Positions 1-11,860 of a stretch of 64,000 nt of DNA are shown here, piece after piece (the stretch's first letter is position 1; the number at the start of each line of letters is the position of its first letter). The DNA lies in the NCBI RefSeq assembly GCF_964199755.1, contig NC_133898.1, forward strand, positions 130,880,224 through 130,944,223, written 5' to 3'. The DNA is from Larus michahellis (Eukaryota; Chordata; Aves; Charadriiformes; Laridae). The position numbers were made by a program, and so were the translations under genes. Under the pieces are notes generated by a model. That model had not been told where the DNA came from and did no database searches. It was given only the letters and a program-made list of their open reading frames with translations.

Positions 1-1618
1 TGGGCTTTGTTTTCACAGAACCATCACTAATGTAACTTTATTTTTGAGGATTTAATTTTACGCTTAATAGTTGGTGCCTGTAGTCACGGTCATCACCCCT
101 TCTCTGGACTCTCCTCTGTGTCCAGGGTGGATTTTTTCCAATCTTTAACTCCCACAGGCATATAATCCTGTCGTATTTTTCAATATCCATTTCTTATTAC
201 CTCATTACTAAATTCTAAATAGCTGTCTGGGCTTTGTGCTAGTGGTGTTGGATTTCCGATAAAAACGCCCTCAGAAAGGACTGGGTCAGTAAGCAGTTTG
301 GGATCCAAGTCATTTCACTGCCAGAGTGGTAGCACGTTAAGTGAAGCGTGTCTCCTGTTTTAGCGAATTAGAAAACACGAGATTAGCACAAGAATGCTTT
401 TCGGAGGCAGATTTGATCACTCGTATTTCATTTTTGCTCTTAGTCTTTAATTTGCGCGCTGTCAGGGAGTGACTTTTAGAAATCCTGCCCTGAATTATGG
501 TTGTTCTGCAACAGTGTATGAAAAATGCACATCTGCGTTGCTGCAGCAGGTCGTTTCAGTGTCTGAAAAAGGCAAACCTGCGGTGCCGCAGCAGGTTGTT
601 TCGGCCACTGGCTGTTACGGCGTGAAGCCGTCTGCTGAAAACCCGTTTTCGGTAATTCTCTGTGCTGAAGTGTGCAGGTCCTCGTGAAGAACAGCTAAAT
701 TTCCGTGAAGCACTGAGGCTTCTGGCTGTGGCTGCAGCCTTTACTCACGTGCAACGTAATTGTTAAAAGTTGCAGAAGCCAGAGAAGGGACGCAGTGGTA
801 GGCAGTGTTGCTGTGAAATTGGGATTTCCCTGCTGCCATGTACAAGAACAGAGCATTACTATTTATTTTTAAGCAGGTTGCTCAATGATTTCTTCAGGAT
901 TTCCCTGACTGTGGCACCCTCTTACTGCTCTGTGTCCATCTCCCAGCTGTGCTGGCCTTTGGTCCAGGCGCTGAAGGGACACTTGTTTGGTTTCCCAGAA
1001 TTGGCGGAGTCTTTACTGCCTGATGAAACAAGCCCTAAAGAAGAGAAGGACCTTGTTTTAAGTGTCTCAAAAGGGCACAGATGAGACAAACAAGTCACCA
1101 ACCGCTGCTTATGCAACTTCAGTCTTTCCATTGAATTTTAATCCGCCCGGGCTACGTGGGGGAGGTTCACGTTGGGCGTCGGGTACTTTGGGAAGGGTCA
1201 GGCAGATGAGCTGTTTCACTCAAGGCCACGCAGTGAGTTAATCCCAGACTGTAAACACGATGTCAGGCTTTCTGGCTCACAGATGTGCGCTTGATTGAAC
1301 AGATTGTACCATTACACAGATAGGATCTGAATCACCTGGCTGTTGAGGGGGTTTTGCCCAGAAAGCTGTTCCTTGCTGGATAATCTGATGTGGAAAGCGG
1401 TGGAAACGCCACTTTCCAAAGTCCTCTGAAGCATTTGGGACAAAATCAGGAGGAAAACGAAAAACAATCTTCCTTTGCCCCCCAGGAGGGAAGCGGGATG
1501 GATGGATGGATGAAACACTTTTCATTCTAATTTCTGTGACCAAGACTGGTGTGTTTGTCATTCCTTGCACAATTTGTCCAAACCCTTTTTGATTTGTTTT
1601 CCTTTTTCTATCCCTCAG
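1..1618 (+). other. CCDC25: CCDC25 intron 1 (right-hand part)
   Basis: This stretch precedes the first visible CCDC25 exon and reads as intron. No exon encoding the conserved N-terminus of CCDC25 could be found, so exon 1 and the promoter lie left of the window. A short imperfect tandem duplication of about 50 bp lies near 530-640, recognisable by two copies of a 'gcagcaggt' core. Nothing else is recognised. Confidence 0.6.
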
Positions 1619-4600
1619 TTGTTCCCTCCGTTTACACCATTTACATGGGAAAAGATAAGTATGAAAGTAAGTACATTAATGTAATGATGCCTAATGGCTT
1701 AGATTTAGATTTGGGGGGATTTAAGGTCATTTTGAAAGGATATCTTTGTATGTGTTAACTTGAAATATTCTTTGAAAACTTGTCCACCTTTGCAAGTGAT
1801 TCTGACTTACCCCTCTGAAATCCACTGTGTGACTTTTAGTTAGGATAGAAAAATTTTGTAAATCCTCTAGGCAGAGCGACTGCCTTCAAATACAAATAAA
1901 AGCTAAAGTAACTGAAAAAAAAAATCTGTCTAGAGAAAAATACTGGTTTTCAGGTTTCATTTGATAACTTTTTGCAAACCAACCTTCGGTTTCCCTGCTC
2001 AGTCTGTATTTTTCCCCTCTCCAGTGAGCGTTCGTACTCCGTAGGTTTCCCATGCCCGTCCTTTCCCTCATGGTGAAGGTTACGGTTCTGCTGTTCCTCC
2101 TCTTTCCCCAGCAGTAGCTGATGTGAAACCGAGCGTCTTACTCCCGGGGGGGATTTGTTAGCGTGGCTATTTTGAAAACTTGCCCTGAAAGTCTCCCCTC
2201 ATTTGATTGATAGTTGAAGAAAACTGGTTTCCCTTAGAAAATTTCAAAATTCCATGATGGAGGGGTTCCTGGCTTACCTGTTTCTGCCATACCTGGAGCA
2301 GGCAGCCTGAAATCCCACTTTTTCTGTTCAGTCACCGTGCAGAGCCTGACCCGCAGCTCCACGTAGTTTGATTTATTGTTGATGAGATGCTGGGCTTTGC
2401 TCACTGATACTTTTATTCCTACAGATGAAGACCTAATAAAGTATGGCTGGCCTGAAGATATCTGGTAGGTGCTGAAACCCACTGAAACAAATCGCCTTTC
2501 ATTATGCAACTGAGCCGAATGATTGCAACAACTCTCACTTCCCCAGGGGCTGTAAAGTCCCTTTTTTCCAAGGCTACTTAGCAGTTTAAATGCAGTCCCA
2601 GGCTGGAGGCAGATTGCAGCAGACCCAGCTGCGGCTCTTGGGACCCCGTTGATTCTGAATTCATTCCCCTGCATCTCTCCCTCCGCCCCCTGCTTTGTTC
2701 ATCATAAGGGCTGGTCCCCTTGTGAAGGTTTTGGGGGTTTTTCCCTGCGCGGAGCTGCCAGAGAAGCAATAATTCCATATTTGTGTTTCAGAATAGAGGT
2801 GCTGGCTTGCTGTCTTTGGGAAATGGGCACAGTTAAACGAGAAAGGCAGCCGGGTATTCGTAAGAGAGCGCACCTCCGGAGTCGAGCAAGAGCAGGAGCT
2901 CCTGGGTATCTCTGTGCACAGAGGAGCAAAGCCAAAAGGGTGATGGAGGATGGGGAGGGTGGAGGCACAAACGTGTGAAATCATGGAGCAGTCAGATGGG
3001 GCCCAGGGATGCAGCCAGCAGGTTTTTGAGCAACAGTAAATGCTGTGCCCAGACAAAACTGTCTGTTGTCTCCCAATGCCTTTTCCTCTGTGCGTGCTTC
3101 GTGTCCCCACTGTGTGCGCCATGGACAAGTACCGGCCTGCCCTGTAAAACAGCCGTCGCTGTCTCAGGAGTTGTGGTTGGCGAGTAGAAGCAGAAAAGTT
3201 TGCTGTTTTGATTCCTGGCGGGTGAAAGCCATGTCTGCTCTAAGCAGACCCGCTACAGCTGCGGCCAGGCGGGCAGAAGGAAGTGCTCTGACACGTGCAG
3301 GTTGGTTTTGGCTTTAAGATCTCATCAGAAGAGGGAAAACAAGAGAAGGGGAATTCCCGGTCCTTTTACCAGGAATTGGTGGCATCTTTGCTGGCTGGGT
3401 TAGCCCAGAAACTTTCCGGACCGACAAGGTTTGGGAGGTATTTATGAAGGAATTTACTTGCTTCCAGGCACCGTCGCACAGACCAGGTGTAAGGCAGTTG
3501 CTGCCTCTCCTTCGCTAACAGTTTCTAACAAGAATCACCGAGTGGGTTCTCCTCCTTCTCGCTCTTCAAGGTGGCCTTTGCCAGGATGAGCTGGGGTGTC
3601 TTGGTAGAGCTGGAGGTTGAATAGGTAGTAGCTAGCACGCTCCGCAGAGGATGTTTTGTCAGCAGTCCGCTAACTGGCAAGGGAATATTTTTGTCTTTTC
3701 TAGCAGAAAAGGTTGTACTTCAGCTGAATACCACACTGTTGTAGCAGTATCACATTCATTTTGTCTCATGTTCGTCCTATCACTACATAATTTAAGGTGT
3801 GTCTATACTGTTATTTAGGAGTGACCTTGAAATTCAACCTGAACAATGAAAGTCATCTTTTCCCATCTCTTTCGTATCTTGTAGCTCACACCAACATCAC
3901 CCATGTTGCTTTTTTTTGTGTCCTAGTGCCATCTCAACAAAATATCGTAGGTCTTCTTGCAGAGGTCTCCTGGGAATTGTTCCCTTGATGCTGTCTGGCA
4001 CCTTTTAGACTTTCTTGTGCTTAAGAGGGCTCCAGTGGAACTGGGGTACGAGGCTCAGAAGGTACAAGTGGGAATTCACGTGTTGGTGCTGGAGGGTTTT
4101 CTGTCTCGCAGGAGGGAGGAAAAAGTCCCCTTATGGTAAAAAGAAAAAGGTGTGAAGAAAGGTTGGGAGGTGACATGAGATCAGTTCTCCCCAAACTCTG
4201 TCCCTGGAGGTTTGCAGGGTTGGCGTGAGTGTTGATCAGGACAGAGGCTTAAAAAATAGGTGATCATGATAAAAACACAGTCAAGTTAGAAGAGGTCTGG
4301 AGAAGGGCAGCTGGAGGCATAAGGAGATGAAGAGCCATGCCGTAAGGAGGGACTGGAGAGCAGTCCTGAGTCTGGGGTGGAGAGGGCTGAGGGGGATTGA
4401 TCGAGGGTTATGAAATCTTGGAGGCAGTGGATGAAGTGAATGCAGAACTGGTGTTCATGTGCTATCAGATTTGGTACCCACCAAAACCACTAGATCCAGT
4501 GCACTTCCCATTTAGCATCGCCTGTTCCCGCTGGTGGAGGCAGAGCGCTGGGCTCCGTGGACCATTCTACTGACCGGTGAGAAATTTGTGGGGGTTTTTT

Positions 4601-7600
4601 TGCTCTTTGAGCTTGAGTCCAGTGGTGTAAGTGGTGTTAACTGGCAGCGCCTGCTGCAGAGTTCACGAGTTTGCTGTTTTTCTAAAGAATAAATAGACAG
4701 ACCAAAGCACCATGTGCACAGGCTCGTCCTGTCAGTGTCGCCTGCGTGTAGTATAGCATTTAAAAGGGAAAAAAAAAAGGAGAGGGAAAGGGTTTTTTCT
4801 CAGTCTCCCGTTGAGAGGACTGGCGTTTCTTGAGGGATAGGCTCTGACTCCCTTGCCTGCTTTTAAACATATATATCGTGAACATTTCCAGACTTCTGTT
4901 GTCCGCGGAGTGGCTGTTTTGTCACTTGTTAGGAAGTAAGTCTTTCAGAACAGATGGCCATCTCTTAATCCTCTGTTAAATATGCTTTTTTTTATTCTGT
5001 AGGTTTCATGTGGATAAACTCTCTTCTGCACATGTGTACCTTCGGTTACACAAGGTAATCCTGCGACACGTATAGAATCATAGAATCTTCATGGTTGGAA
5101 AGGACCTTTGAGATCATCGAGTCCAACCATCCGCATACAAAAAAAACCCCTACAATCTCTGCCACTAGAGCATGCCCTGAAGTGCCACATCCAGACGTTC
5201 CTTAAACACCTCTAGGGATGGTGACTCAACCCCCTCCCTGGGCAGGCTGTTCCAGTGCCTGACCACTCTTTCAGTAAAGGAATTCCTCCTGATATCTAAC
5301 CTAAACCTCCCCTGCCGCAGCTTCAGCCCATTTCCTCTGGTCCTGTCGTTATTCCCCTGGGAGAAGAGGCCAACCCCCACCTCTCTCCACCCTCCTTTCA
5401 GGGAGTTGTAGAGGGCAATGAGGTCTCCCCTCAGCCTCCTCTTCTCCAAGCTAAACATGCCCAGCTCCCTCAGCCTCTCCTCATATGCCCTGGTCTCCAG
5501 ACCCCTCATATATATTTAAAAACATTAATATTCCCCCGCATAAGAACTGCTTGTGCCTGTTCTGCCTTCGCCTAAGATCATCTTTGCTCGCATGAACTGT
5601 TAAAGTCTGCAGGGCTCCCTAAGGGTGCAGGAAACCACCTGTGTGGGGAGACTGAATTTACAGCCTCCGTTACCAAATAATGTGGGGATGAGGGGGAAGT
5701 TTAATGTGGCCCAGCAGAATGTTGATTTCTGTCTTGACACCAAGAGTGTGTCTAAGAACCATCACCCCACTAAAATGGGGGGAATACCTTTGGGAAAAGC
5801 AGGGTGCAAATCGCTTGTGGTGCTTCAAGCCTCTACTTCCAAATGCCACGCAAGACTCCGGTCTTGTAAAATGCGGAGCGTGGAAGTCCTGGCTGTGTTT
5901 GCAGAGCATCATGGCCTGTTTCCTGGCCTTCATCCGCTTTTCGGTCCCTACGGCGCCGCAAACCGCTCATGTTGCCTTGCTCTGTCACAGGGGCAGACAG
6001 TGGATGACATTCCTAAAGAAGTTTTGATAGACTGCGCCCATCTAGTGAAGGCGAACAGCATTCAAGGTAATACGGATTCCCGGGAGATCGGTGTGAGGTG
6101 CTTGTGGCGAGTGTTTCTGGTCCACACGAGCCTGTGTTTTTTGGATCAAACGTTTGTGACGTTTCTGCTGTGGTGCTCTCAGTTGAGCCTGGGGGTCTTA
6201 CAGGAAGCAGATGTCGCTTGCAGCTGCTGGGGCTGCCCGTTAGACTTTCATAAGGAATTTTAAGTCTCTGAAATTCCCGTTTGTGCCTCCATATTACTGC
6301 CTGAGCCAAGGAGGCCTTGCAGTCTCTTCTCTTAACACCACCTTGGGGCCCCCTTCTATAGTAATCGCTCTTCTGGCAAAGGCAATCTCCATCTGGAGTT
6401 CGTTAACGCTGCTGCAGCGCTCATGTTACTGCAGAAAATGATGTCGTGGTGTTCTTCCCTTTCACTGCAACACTGGAAGGACTTCTCCGTTTTCTTCTTT
6501 CTTGCCTAGCTAGTAATGTTTGTGACAAGAATAACTGCCAGTTTCCATGTGCGCGGGAGACTGTAAGACCTCTTGCAGCAGGGAGAGAATGGAGATGTTT
6601 CCCTCCTTTCTTCCCCCGCCACCAGGTTGCAAGATGAACAACGTCAACGTGGTGTACACGCCGTGGACTAACCTGAAGAAGACAGCGGACATGGATGTGG
6701 GGCAGATTGGCTTTCACAGGCAGAAGGATGTAAGTGTTTGCACTTCGAGGTGACAGACTGTAACGTTTCTGTGGTAAGAGCTGAGTGGATTGTCTTCAGC
6801 GTTTGCCCTAAAGCTAGGGAATCACCCGCTCCTGAAGCATAAGAGAGATCCCAGGGGCGTGTTTGGACTTGCCTGAACATCACCCAAAAATCCGTGGCTG
6901 AGCATCAGCCTATAGCAGAGTGTAGCCTGTCCAGCACGTGTTCCCAAACTGCAGCACGGTGTAGCTGACGAGTCTTTGCTGATGCTGAATGGCATCACGT
7001 GTTAGTCTGCGCTATCCGCTTGAATTTATCTCCACTGAAATCATCTCCTGTCCCAGCTGAAGAGCCTGCAGATGAGCAGTCACTTTCGATCAGCTCACAG
7101 GTAGTGGTGCAATCACACCTCTGGAAGGGCTCAGGGCTTGAACTTGCTGTGCGGAGGAGGGCTGTGTGGGGTCCTGGAGGTGTCTGTCACAGAATCAAAG
7201 AACACAAAATGGTCGGGTTGGCAGGGACCTCTGGAGATCATCCCGTCCAACCCCCGGCCAGAGCAGGGTCACCCAGAGCAGGTGGCACAGGAACGCGTCC
7301 AGGCGGGGTTGGAATGTCTCCAGAGACGGAGACTCCCCCACCTCTCTGGGCAGCCTGTGCCAGGGCTCTGCCACCCTCACAGCAAAGAAGTTCCTCCTCG
7401 TGTTGAGATGGAACTTCCCATGGTCAAGTTTGTGCCCATTACCCCTTGTCCTGTCCCCCGGCACCACTGAGAAGAGCCTGGCCCCATCCTCCTGACACCC
7501 CCCCTTTCAGTATTTACAAGTGTTGATAAGGTCCCCCCTCAGTTGTCTTTTTTCCAGCCTGAAGAGACCCAAATCCCTCAGCCTTTCCTCATCAGAGAGA

Positions 7601-10600
7601 TGTTCCAGTCCCCTCAGCATCTTGGCAGCCCTTTGTTGTCCCCTCCCCAGCAGTTCCCTGTCCTTCTGGAACCGCGGAGCCCAGAACTGGACACAGCTGT
7701 CGCTGCGTTAACTTTGCTGTCCTTCCCTCCGAGAGCTGTCTCACCCTGTGCTGCCTTTGATTTTGTTAAACCTGTTAAAAGCCAGACATACCTAGCTTTG
7801 GCGTAGGGTCAGGCCAGTGCACTAAGCCATTCCCAAGCCTGACCTAGTGTCTGTGGATAATGTTACACTTAAACTGTAGTTAGGCCAGGCTTGAGAGCTG
7901 GGCCCGTGCAAACCTCAGGAAGTTCAACCAGGCCAAGTGCAGGGTCCTGCTCCTGGGTCCGAGCGACCCCAAGCACAAATCCAGGCTGGGAGGAGAATGG
8001 ATGGAGAGCAGCCCCGAGGAGAAAGACTTGGGGATGTTGGTGGGTGAGAAGCTCCACAGGAGCCAGAAATGTGCGCTGGCAGCCCAGAACCCCCCCGCAG
8101 CCTGGGCTGCATCCCCAGCAGCGTGGGCAGCAGGGCGAGGGGGGGATTCTGCCCCTCTGCTGCGCTCGGGGGAGACCCCCCTGCAGTGCTGCCTCCAGCG
8201 CTGGGGCCTCGGCACAGGAGAGACACGGAGCTGTTGGAGCGGGGCCAGAGGAGGCCCCGGAGATGCTGGGAGGGCTGGAGCCCCTCTGCTGGGAGGACAG
8301 GCTGAGAGAGCTGGGGGGGTTCAGCCTGGAGAAGAGAAGGCTCCGCGGAGACCTTCCAGCCCCTGCCAGTCCCTCAAGGGGCTCCAGGAAAGCTGGGGAG
8401 GGACTCTGGAGCAGGGAGGGGAGCCATGGGACGAGGGGGAAGGGTTTTACAGTGGAAGAGGGGAGATTGGGATGAGCTATTGGGAAGAAATTCTTTGGTG
8501 TGAGGGGGGTGAGCCCCTGGGCCAGGTTGCCCAGAGAAGCTGTGGCTGCCCCATCCCTGGAGGGGTTCAAGGCCAGGTTGGCCGGGGCTTGGAGCAACCT
8601 GGGCTGGTGGGAGGTGTCCCTGCCCAGGGCAGGGGGTGGCACTGGGTGGCCTTTAAGGTCCCTTCCCACCCAAACCGTTCCACGATTCAATGATTCTATG
8701 GATGCTGGGAGAGAAAGCTCTCTCAAGATGCAGTAGTTTGGCTAAAACAAGTCTGTACCAGGGCAAGAAGTGGTAAAAACCCTGCAGTCAACAGGCAGCA
8801 CATGAGCTTCTCTTCCCCAAACAGCCTGCAGAGACCTCCTGCCACCTCTTTGGGAATCGGCAGAGACCGGTTCTTGTCTCTCGGCCTCTTTGTTGAGGTG
8901 TGTGCCAAGAAACGAAATTAGTAATGCTTATGTATGTACTCAGCAATGCTCACGCTTATTAGCTATGTGCTTCTGAGTGTTGGGAGTGGGCCCCTCTCTG
9001 CTGTTACACAACCTGCTGAATGGGCCTCGGCGGCAGGGATTTTCCTTAGCATCTGTTTTTGTGGGATTCAGCCACGTGTAAAAGTGGAAATTGGGTGTTT
9101 TCTTTCCGTTGAGACAAGTGCCAGAATAAAAGTATTTTTTTATAAGGATCATAGTTCTTTGCACTCCAAAGGTGAAAATGCTGACAGTGGAGAAGAAGGT
9201 GAACGAGATCCTGAACCGGTTAGAGAAGACAAAAGTGGAGCGTTTCCCAGACCTGGCTGCTGAGAAGGAAGCCCGGGACAGAGAGGAGAGAAACGAGAAA
9301 AAAGCCCAGATCCAAGAGATGAAGCGGAAGGAAAAGGAAGAGATGAAGAAGAAGAAAGAGCTGGAGGAACTTAGGTAAGTAATAAATTGTAGTGCCAGCT
9401 TCTAATTCTGCAGTTTTCATCGGCGCTGGGAGAGAGTCGTGGGTCAGCGGTTCCTGTTTAATGCTCGGCCCGGCGTTACTCAGCGTTCAGCTGACCTGCT
9501 CTGGCACAGACATCTGCATGGCCCAGTGATTTCCTTTGTCTTTGGAATAAATGCATTTTCCCCGTTTCTCCTAAAACAAACCTGGATTGTTAACGGAAAG
9601 GACTGTGTCTTTTGAAGCCAGTCCCTGACTTGGGTGAAACTGGGGAAGCCGCTTGGCGCTCTCTGTCGCTGGGACGGGAGCAGTCGCTTCCAGCTTCGTG
9701 CGAGCCTTGGAAAACACTGAGCCTTCGCTGGAGTTTTTCAGCGTCCTCCTGCGTGCTGGTGTTAACTAAAACGTGTGTGAATCCTCAGTCGCACGCTCCT
9801 CTGAACACAGAATGAGGGATGGCCGTTCGAAATGTCGGACTGACCTTTCCGTCCGGGCCGCAGCGTGTGTGAGCTTGTTCCTTAGTACTGGTGGCCCCGT
9901 GCAGCACCGGACGTATCCGCTGGCTGGCCCCCAAAGCTCGCTTTTAAGCTTTAGTAAGTCCTGTTTATCTGTAAATGGCAGCGAAACCAGAATTTGAAAA
10001 ACTCCGTGATTTCCTGAGTGATTCAACGCAGGGGAGGGCTCAGAAAGAAGGACTTGGAGGAGCAAACTGAACTGAGAGGTCGCCAGCAGGCACGGCCGAG
10101 CGAGGGGCCTGCCTGCTTATTTAACCTTGCCCCCACAGCTGCCCCTTGGCCCTCCCCCAAAGGAGAGGATTTTCCACCTCCCGGGGTGCCCTAACCGGTA
10201 ATCCTTGAACAAAAATGTGGAGGAGGCTGTGTAGAGCCTGGGCTTTGTCTGGTTGTTTGAATTAGCCAAAGAGGGTGAGATAAGCAAATACTTGTCTAGC
10301 CTGCCTTAGTTCAGAAAGCAAAAAAATAAATAAATTGTTTTTCTGGTGTTTGGTCCTGTTTTATCAAAATGCCTCTCTGTTGGTGGGTTTTGAAAACATA
10401 ACACGCAGGAAAATGCGATTTCTCTTCCAGGAGCTACTCATCGTTAATGAAGGCTGAGAACATGTCGTCGAACCAGGTAAGAGCCGCCCGCTGCCCGCAG
10501 AAACCTTTCGGAGGCGGCTGAAATCCAATGCGGGATCCTGACGGCGCGGCTCCCGCATTGCAGTCTGGTTTTGGGTGACTCCTGCATGACAGAGCACATC

Positions 10601-11855
10601 TCCGTCACCTCTCCCGGGTGAAGGACGTGGCCGCTTCCCTCCGCTTCCTGAGAGGGCCCTTATTGCTTGTGTGTCAGCCAGGAGGAGCCCGTGCTGCTGG
10701 AAACGGGTGCAAAGTCCCCCCGCTCCCCTTCCCGCCCCAGGGAAGGATCGGGTAGAGCTTTAAGTGGGGCGCCAGGTTTGAGCTGTTCGAGAGGAGGTCT
10801 CCCTGATGGCACCCACGACCTGCCACCTCGTTACTTCAGGGGAGAGGGGGGAAAATGCACATTTTTAACAAGAAATGAAGCAGAGGTGGACGGGCAGAGG
10901 TTTGGGGAGGGATGAACATGGGTGCTGAGGGGCAGAAGAGGAAGCTTGAAGGGGTGTGCTTGCAGAGAGCGGTGTCAGCCCGGGACTGGAGTAACGGGGC
11001 TGCAGTCTGATGGTAGAAAAGGAGCCGGAGAGGAGCGCAGGGAGGGAGATGAGAAAGTGGATCGCAGGAAGGATGGGGGGTGAAGTTCACAAGAGGTCCT
11101 GGTGTGCACCGCCTGCCCCTCTGCTCTGCCTGAGGTCTGGGCTGTCTGCAGCTTCCTGCGTGGCGGGACCTTGGGCAAACAGATCGTGAGATCTTGGAGC
11201 TCCTCAGTTTAAAATCCGCCTTTTGCATCCTAGTCCCAGACTGACCGCTCAGAGGAGCGTGTGGTTTTCAGGAATTCTTGATTTTTTTTTTTCCTCCTGG
11301 TTGGCCTGCAGATCCCCTTTGAAACTCGAACTGGGTTGAAGGACGAGCGTCTCCCGTTCACACACAAACGGGCTGTGTCCCCGTTAGTGACACTCGCCGG
11401 GGAGAGGCGGGGTGGAAATGCTGAGCGGGAGCTTCCTCCTCTCATCTCTTGTCCCCCAGGCGATGCCAGCCTGCTTTCCTTCTCCCGGGTTGGGGAGAAG
11501 CTGAGGCTGCGATACGGGGACGATCCCTGGTTCCTCCCAGGTCGCAGCAGGTGGGCTGCAGTTCCAGGGAGGTGATAAATCGCAGGGACGGCAAGTGGCA
11601 ACCGCTGTTGCCCAACACGGAGCCGCGCACAGGGCTGCTCCCGCTCCGGAGCTGCTCTCGTGTGTCTGTTTGGTCTGATTTCATGGTGTTTGTACTGAAA
11701 CGTCAGGAAACCAGAATAAATGGCAATTCTGCAATCCCGCTGAATGCACCATTTCACCATTTTCCGTTTTAATGAGCGCAATGATCCTGATTTTGTCTTT
11801 TTTTTTTGTTTTTTTTCCCCCACAGGATGGCAACGATTCAGATGACTTTATGTAA
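1619..11855 (+). CDS. CCDC25: CCDC25, coiled-coil domain containing 25 (exons 2-9, 5' partial)
   Basis: Eight coding exons with GT/AG borders and continuous phase: 1619-1666, 2425-2464, 5003-5054, 5991-6066, 6626-6729, 9172-9374, 10431-10476 and 11826-11855. They encode about 198 residues, against 208 in human; the missing piece is the first exon, left of the window. The protein starts inside the NFACT-R (DUF814) domain, with the family blocks [59 protein letters not shown] and [15 protein letters not shown] long Lys/Glu-rich coiled coil follows (exon 7), and the acidic tail ends DGNDSDDFM. In mammals CCDC25 is reported as a membrane sensor of extracellular-trap DNA, and it is related to NEMF of ribosome quality control; this copy's function is inferred from homology. 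It converges on SCARA3, as in human. The stop codon overlaps a poly(A) signal. No frame damage was seen. Confidence 0.95.
5072..5512 (-). mobile_element. CR1 LINE 3' fragment in CCDC25 intron 4
   Basis: On the + strand it begins with the reverse-complemented CR1 3' end ('tagaatcatagaatc', then 'ggttggaaaggacc' and 'gagtccaacc'). It continues into the usual CR1 3' section, whose minus-strand translation contains [20 protein letters not shown] and [19 protein letters not shown]. It is 5'-truncated at about 440 bp. It starts only about 17 bp after the exon 4 splice donor. Confidence 0.92.
7190..7705 (-). mobile_element. CR1 LINE 3' fragment in CCDC25 intron 6
   Basis: A 5'-truncated CR1 of about 510 bp. 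The + strand starts with the reversed 3' end near 'cacagaatcaaagaacac' and runs through 'ctggagatcatcccgtccaa'. Its minus-strand translation is almost the same as that of the CR1 copy at 56563-57590, which lies in the opposite orientation, so both come from one subfamily. Confidence 0.9.
7883..8703 (+). mobile_element. CR1 LINE 3' fragment in CCDC25 intron 6
   Basis: A plus-strand CR1 fragment of about 820 bp. It includes the 'ccaagtgcagggtcctgc' block that follows the reverse transcriptase region and ends in the terminal 'attcaatgattctatgg' repeat. It is nearly identical to the minus-strand copy at 16040-16620, so the two form an inverted pair about 8 kb apart. Confidence 0.92.
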
Positions 11856-11860
11856 ATAAA
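11855..11860 (+). terminator. CCDC25: CCDC25 poly(A) signal overlapping the stop codon
   Basis: The AATAAA hexamer shares its first base with the last base of the TAA stop codon (tgTAAATAAAg). A T/C-rich stretch follows within about 25 bases. If used, it gives a 3' UTR of only about 20-30 nt. Whether it is the main site cannot be told from sequence alone. Confidence 0.6.

Noticed and set aside
1-1618. CCDC25 exon 1
   Set aside because: No sequence coding the conserved MVFYFTS-like start followed by a donor was found.
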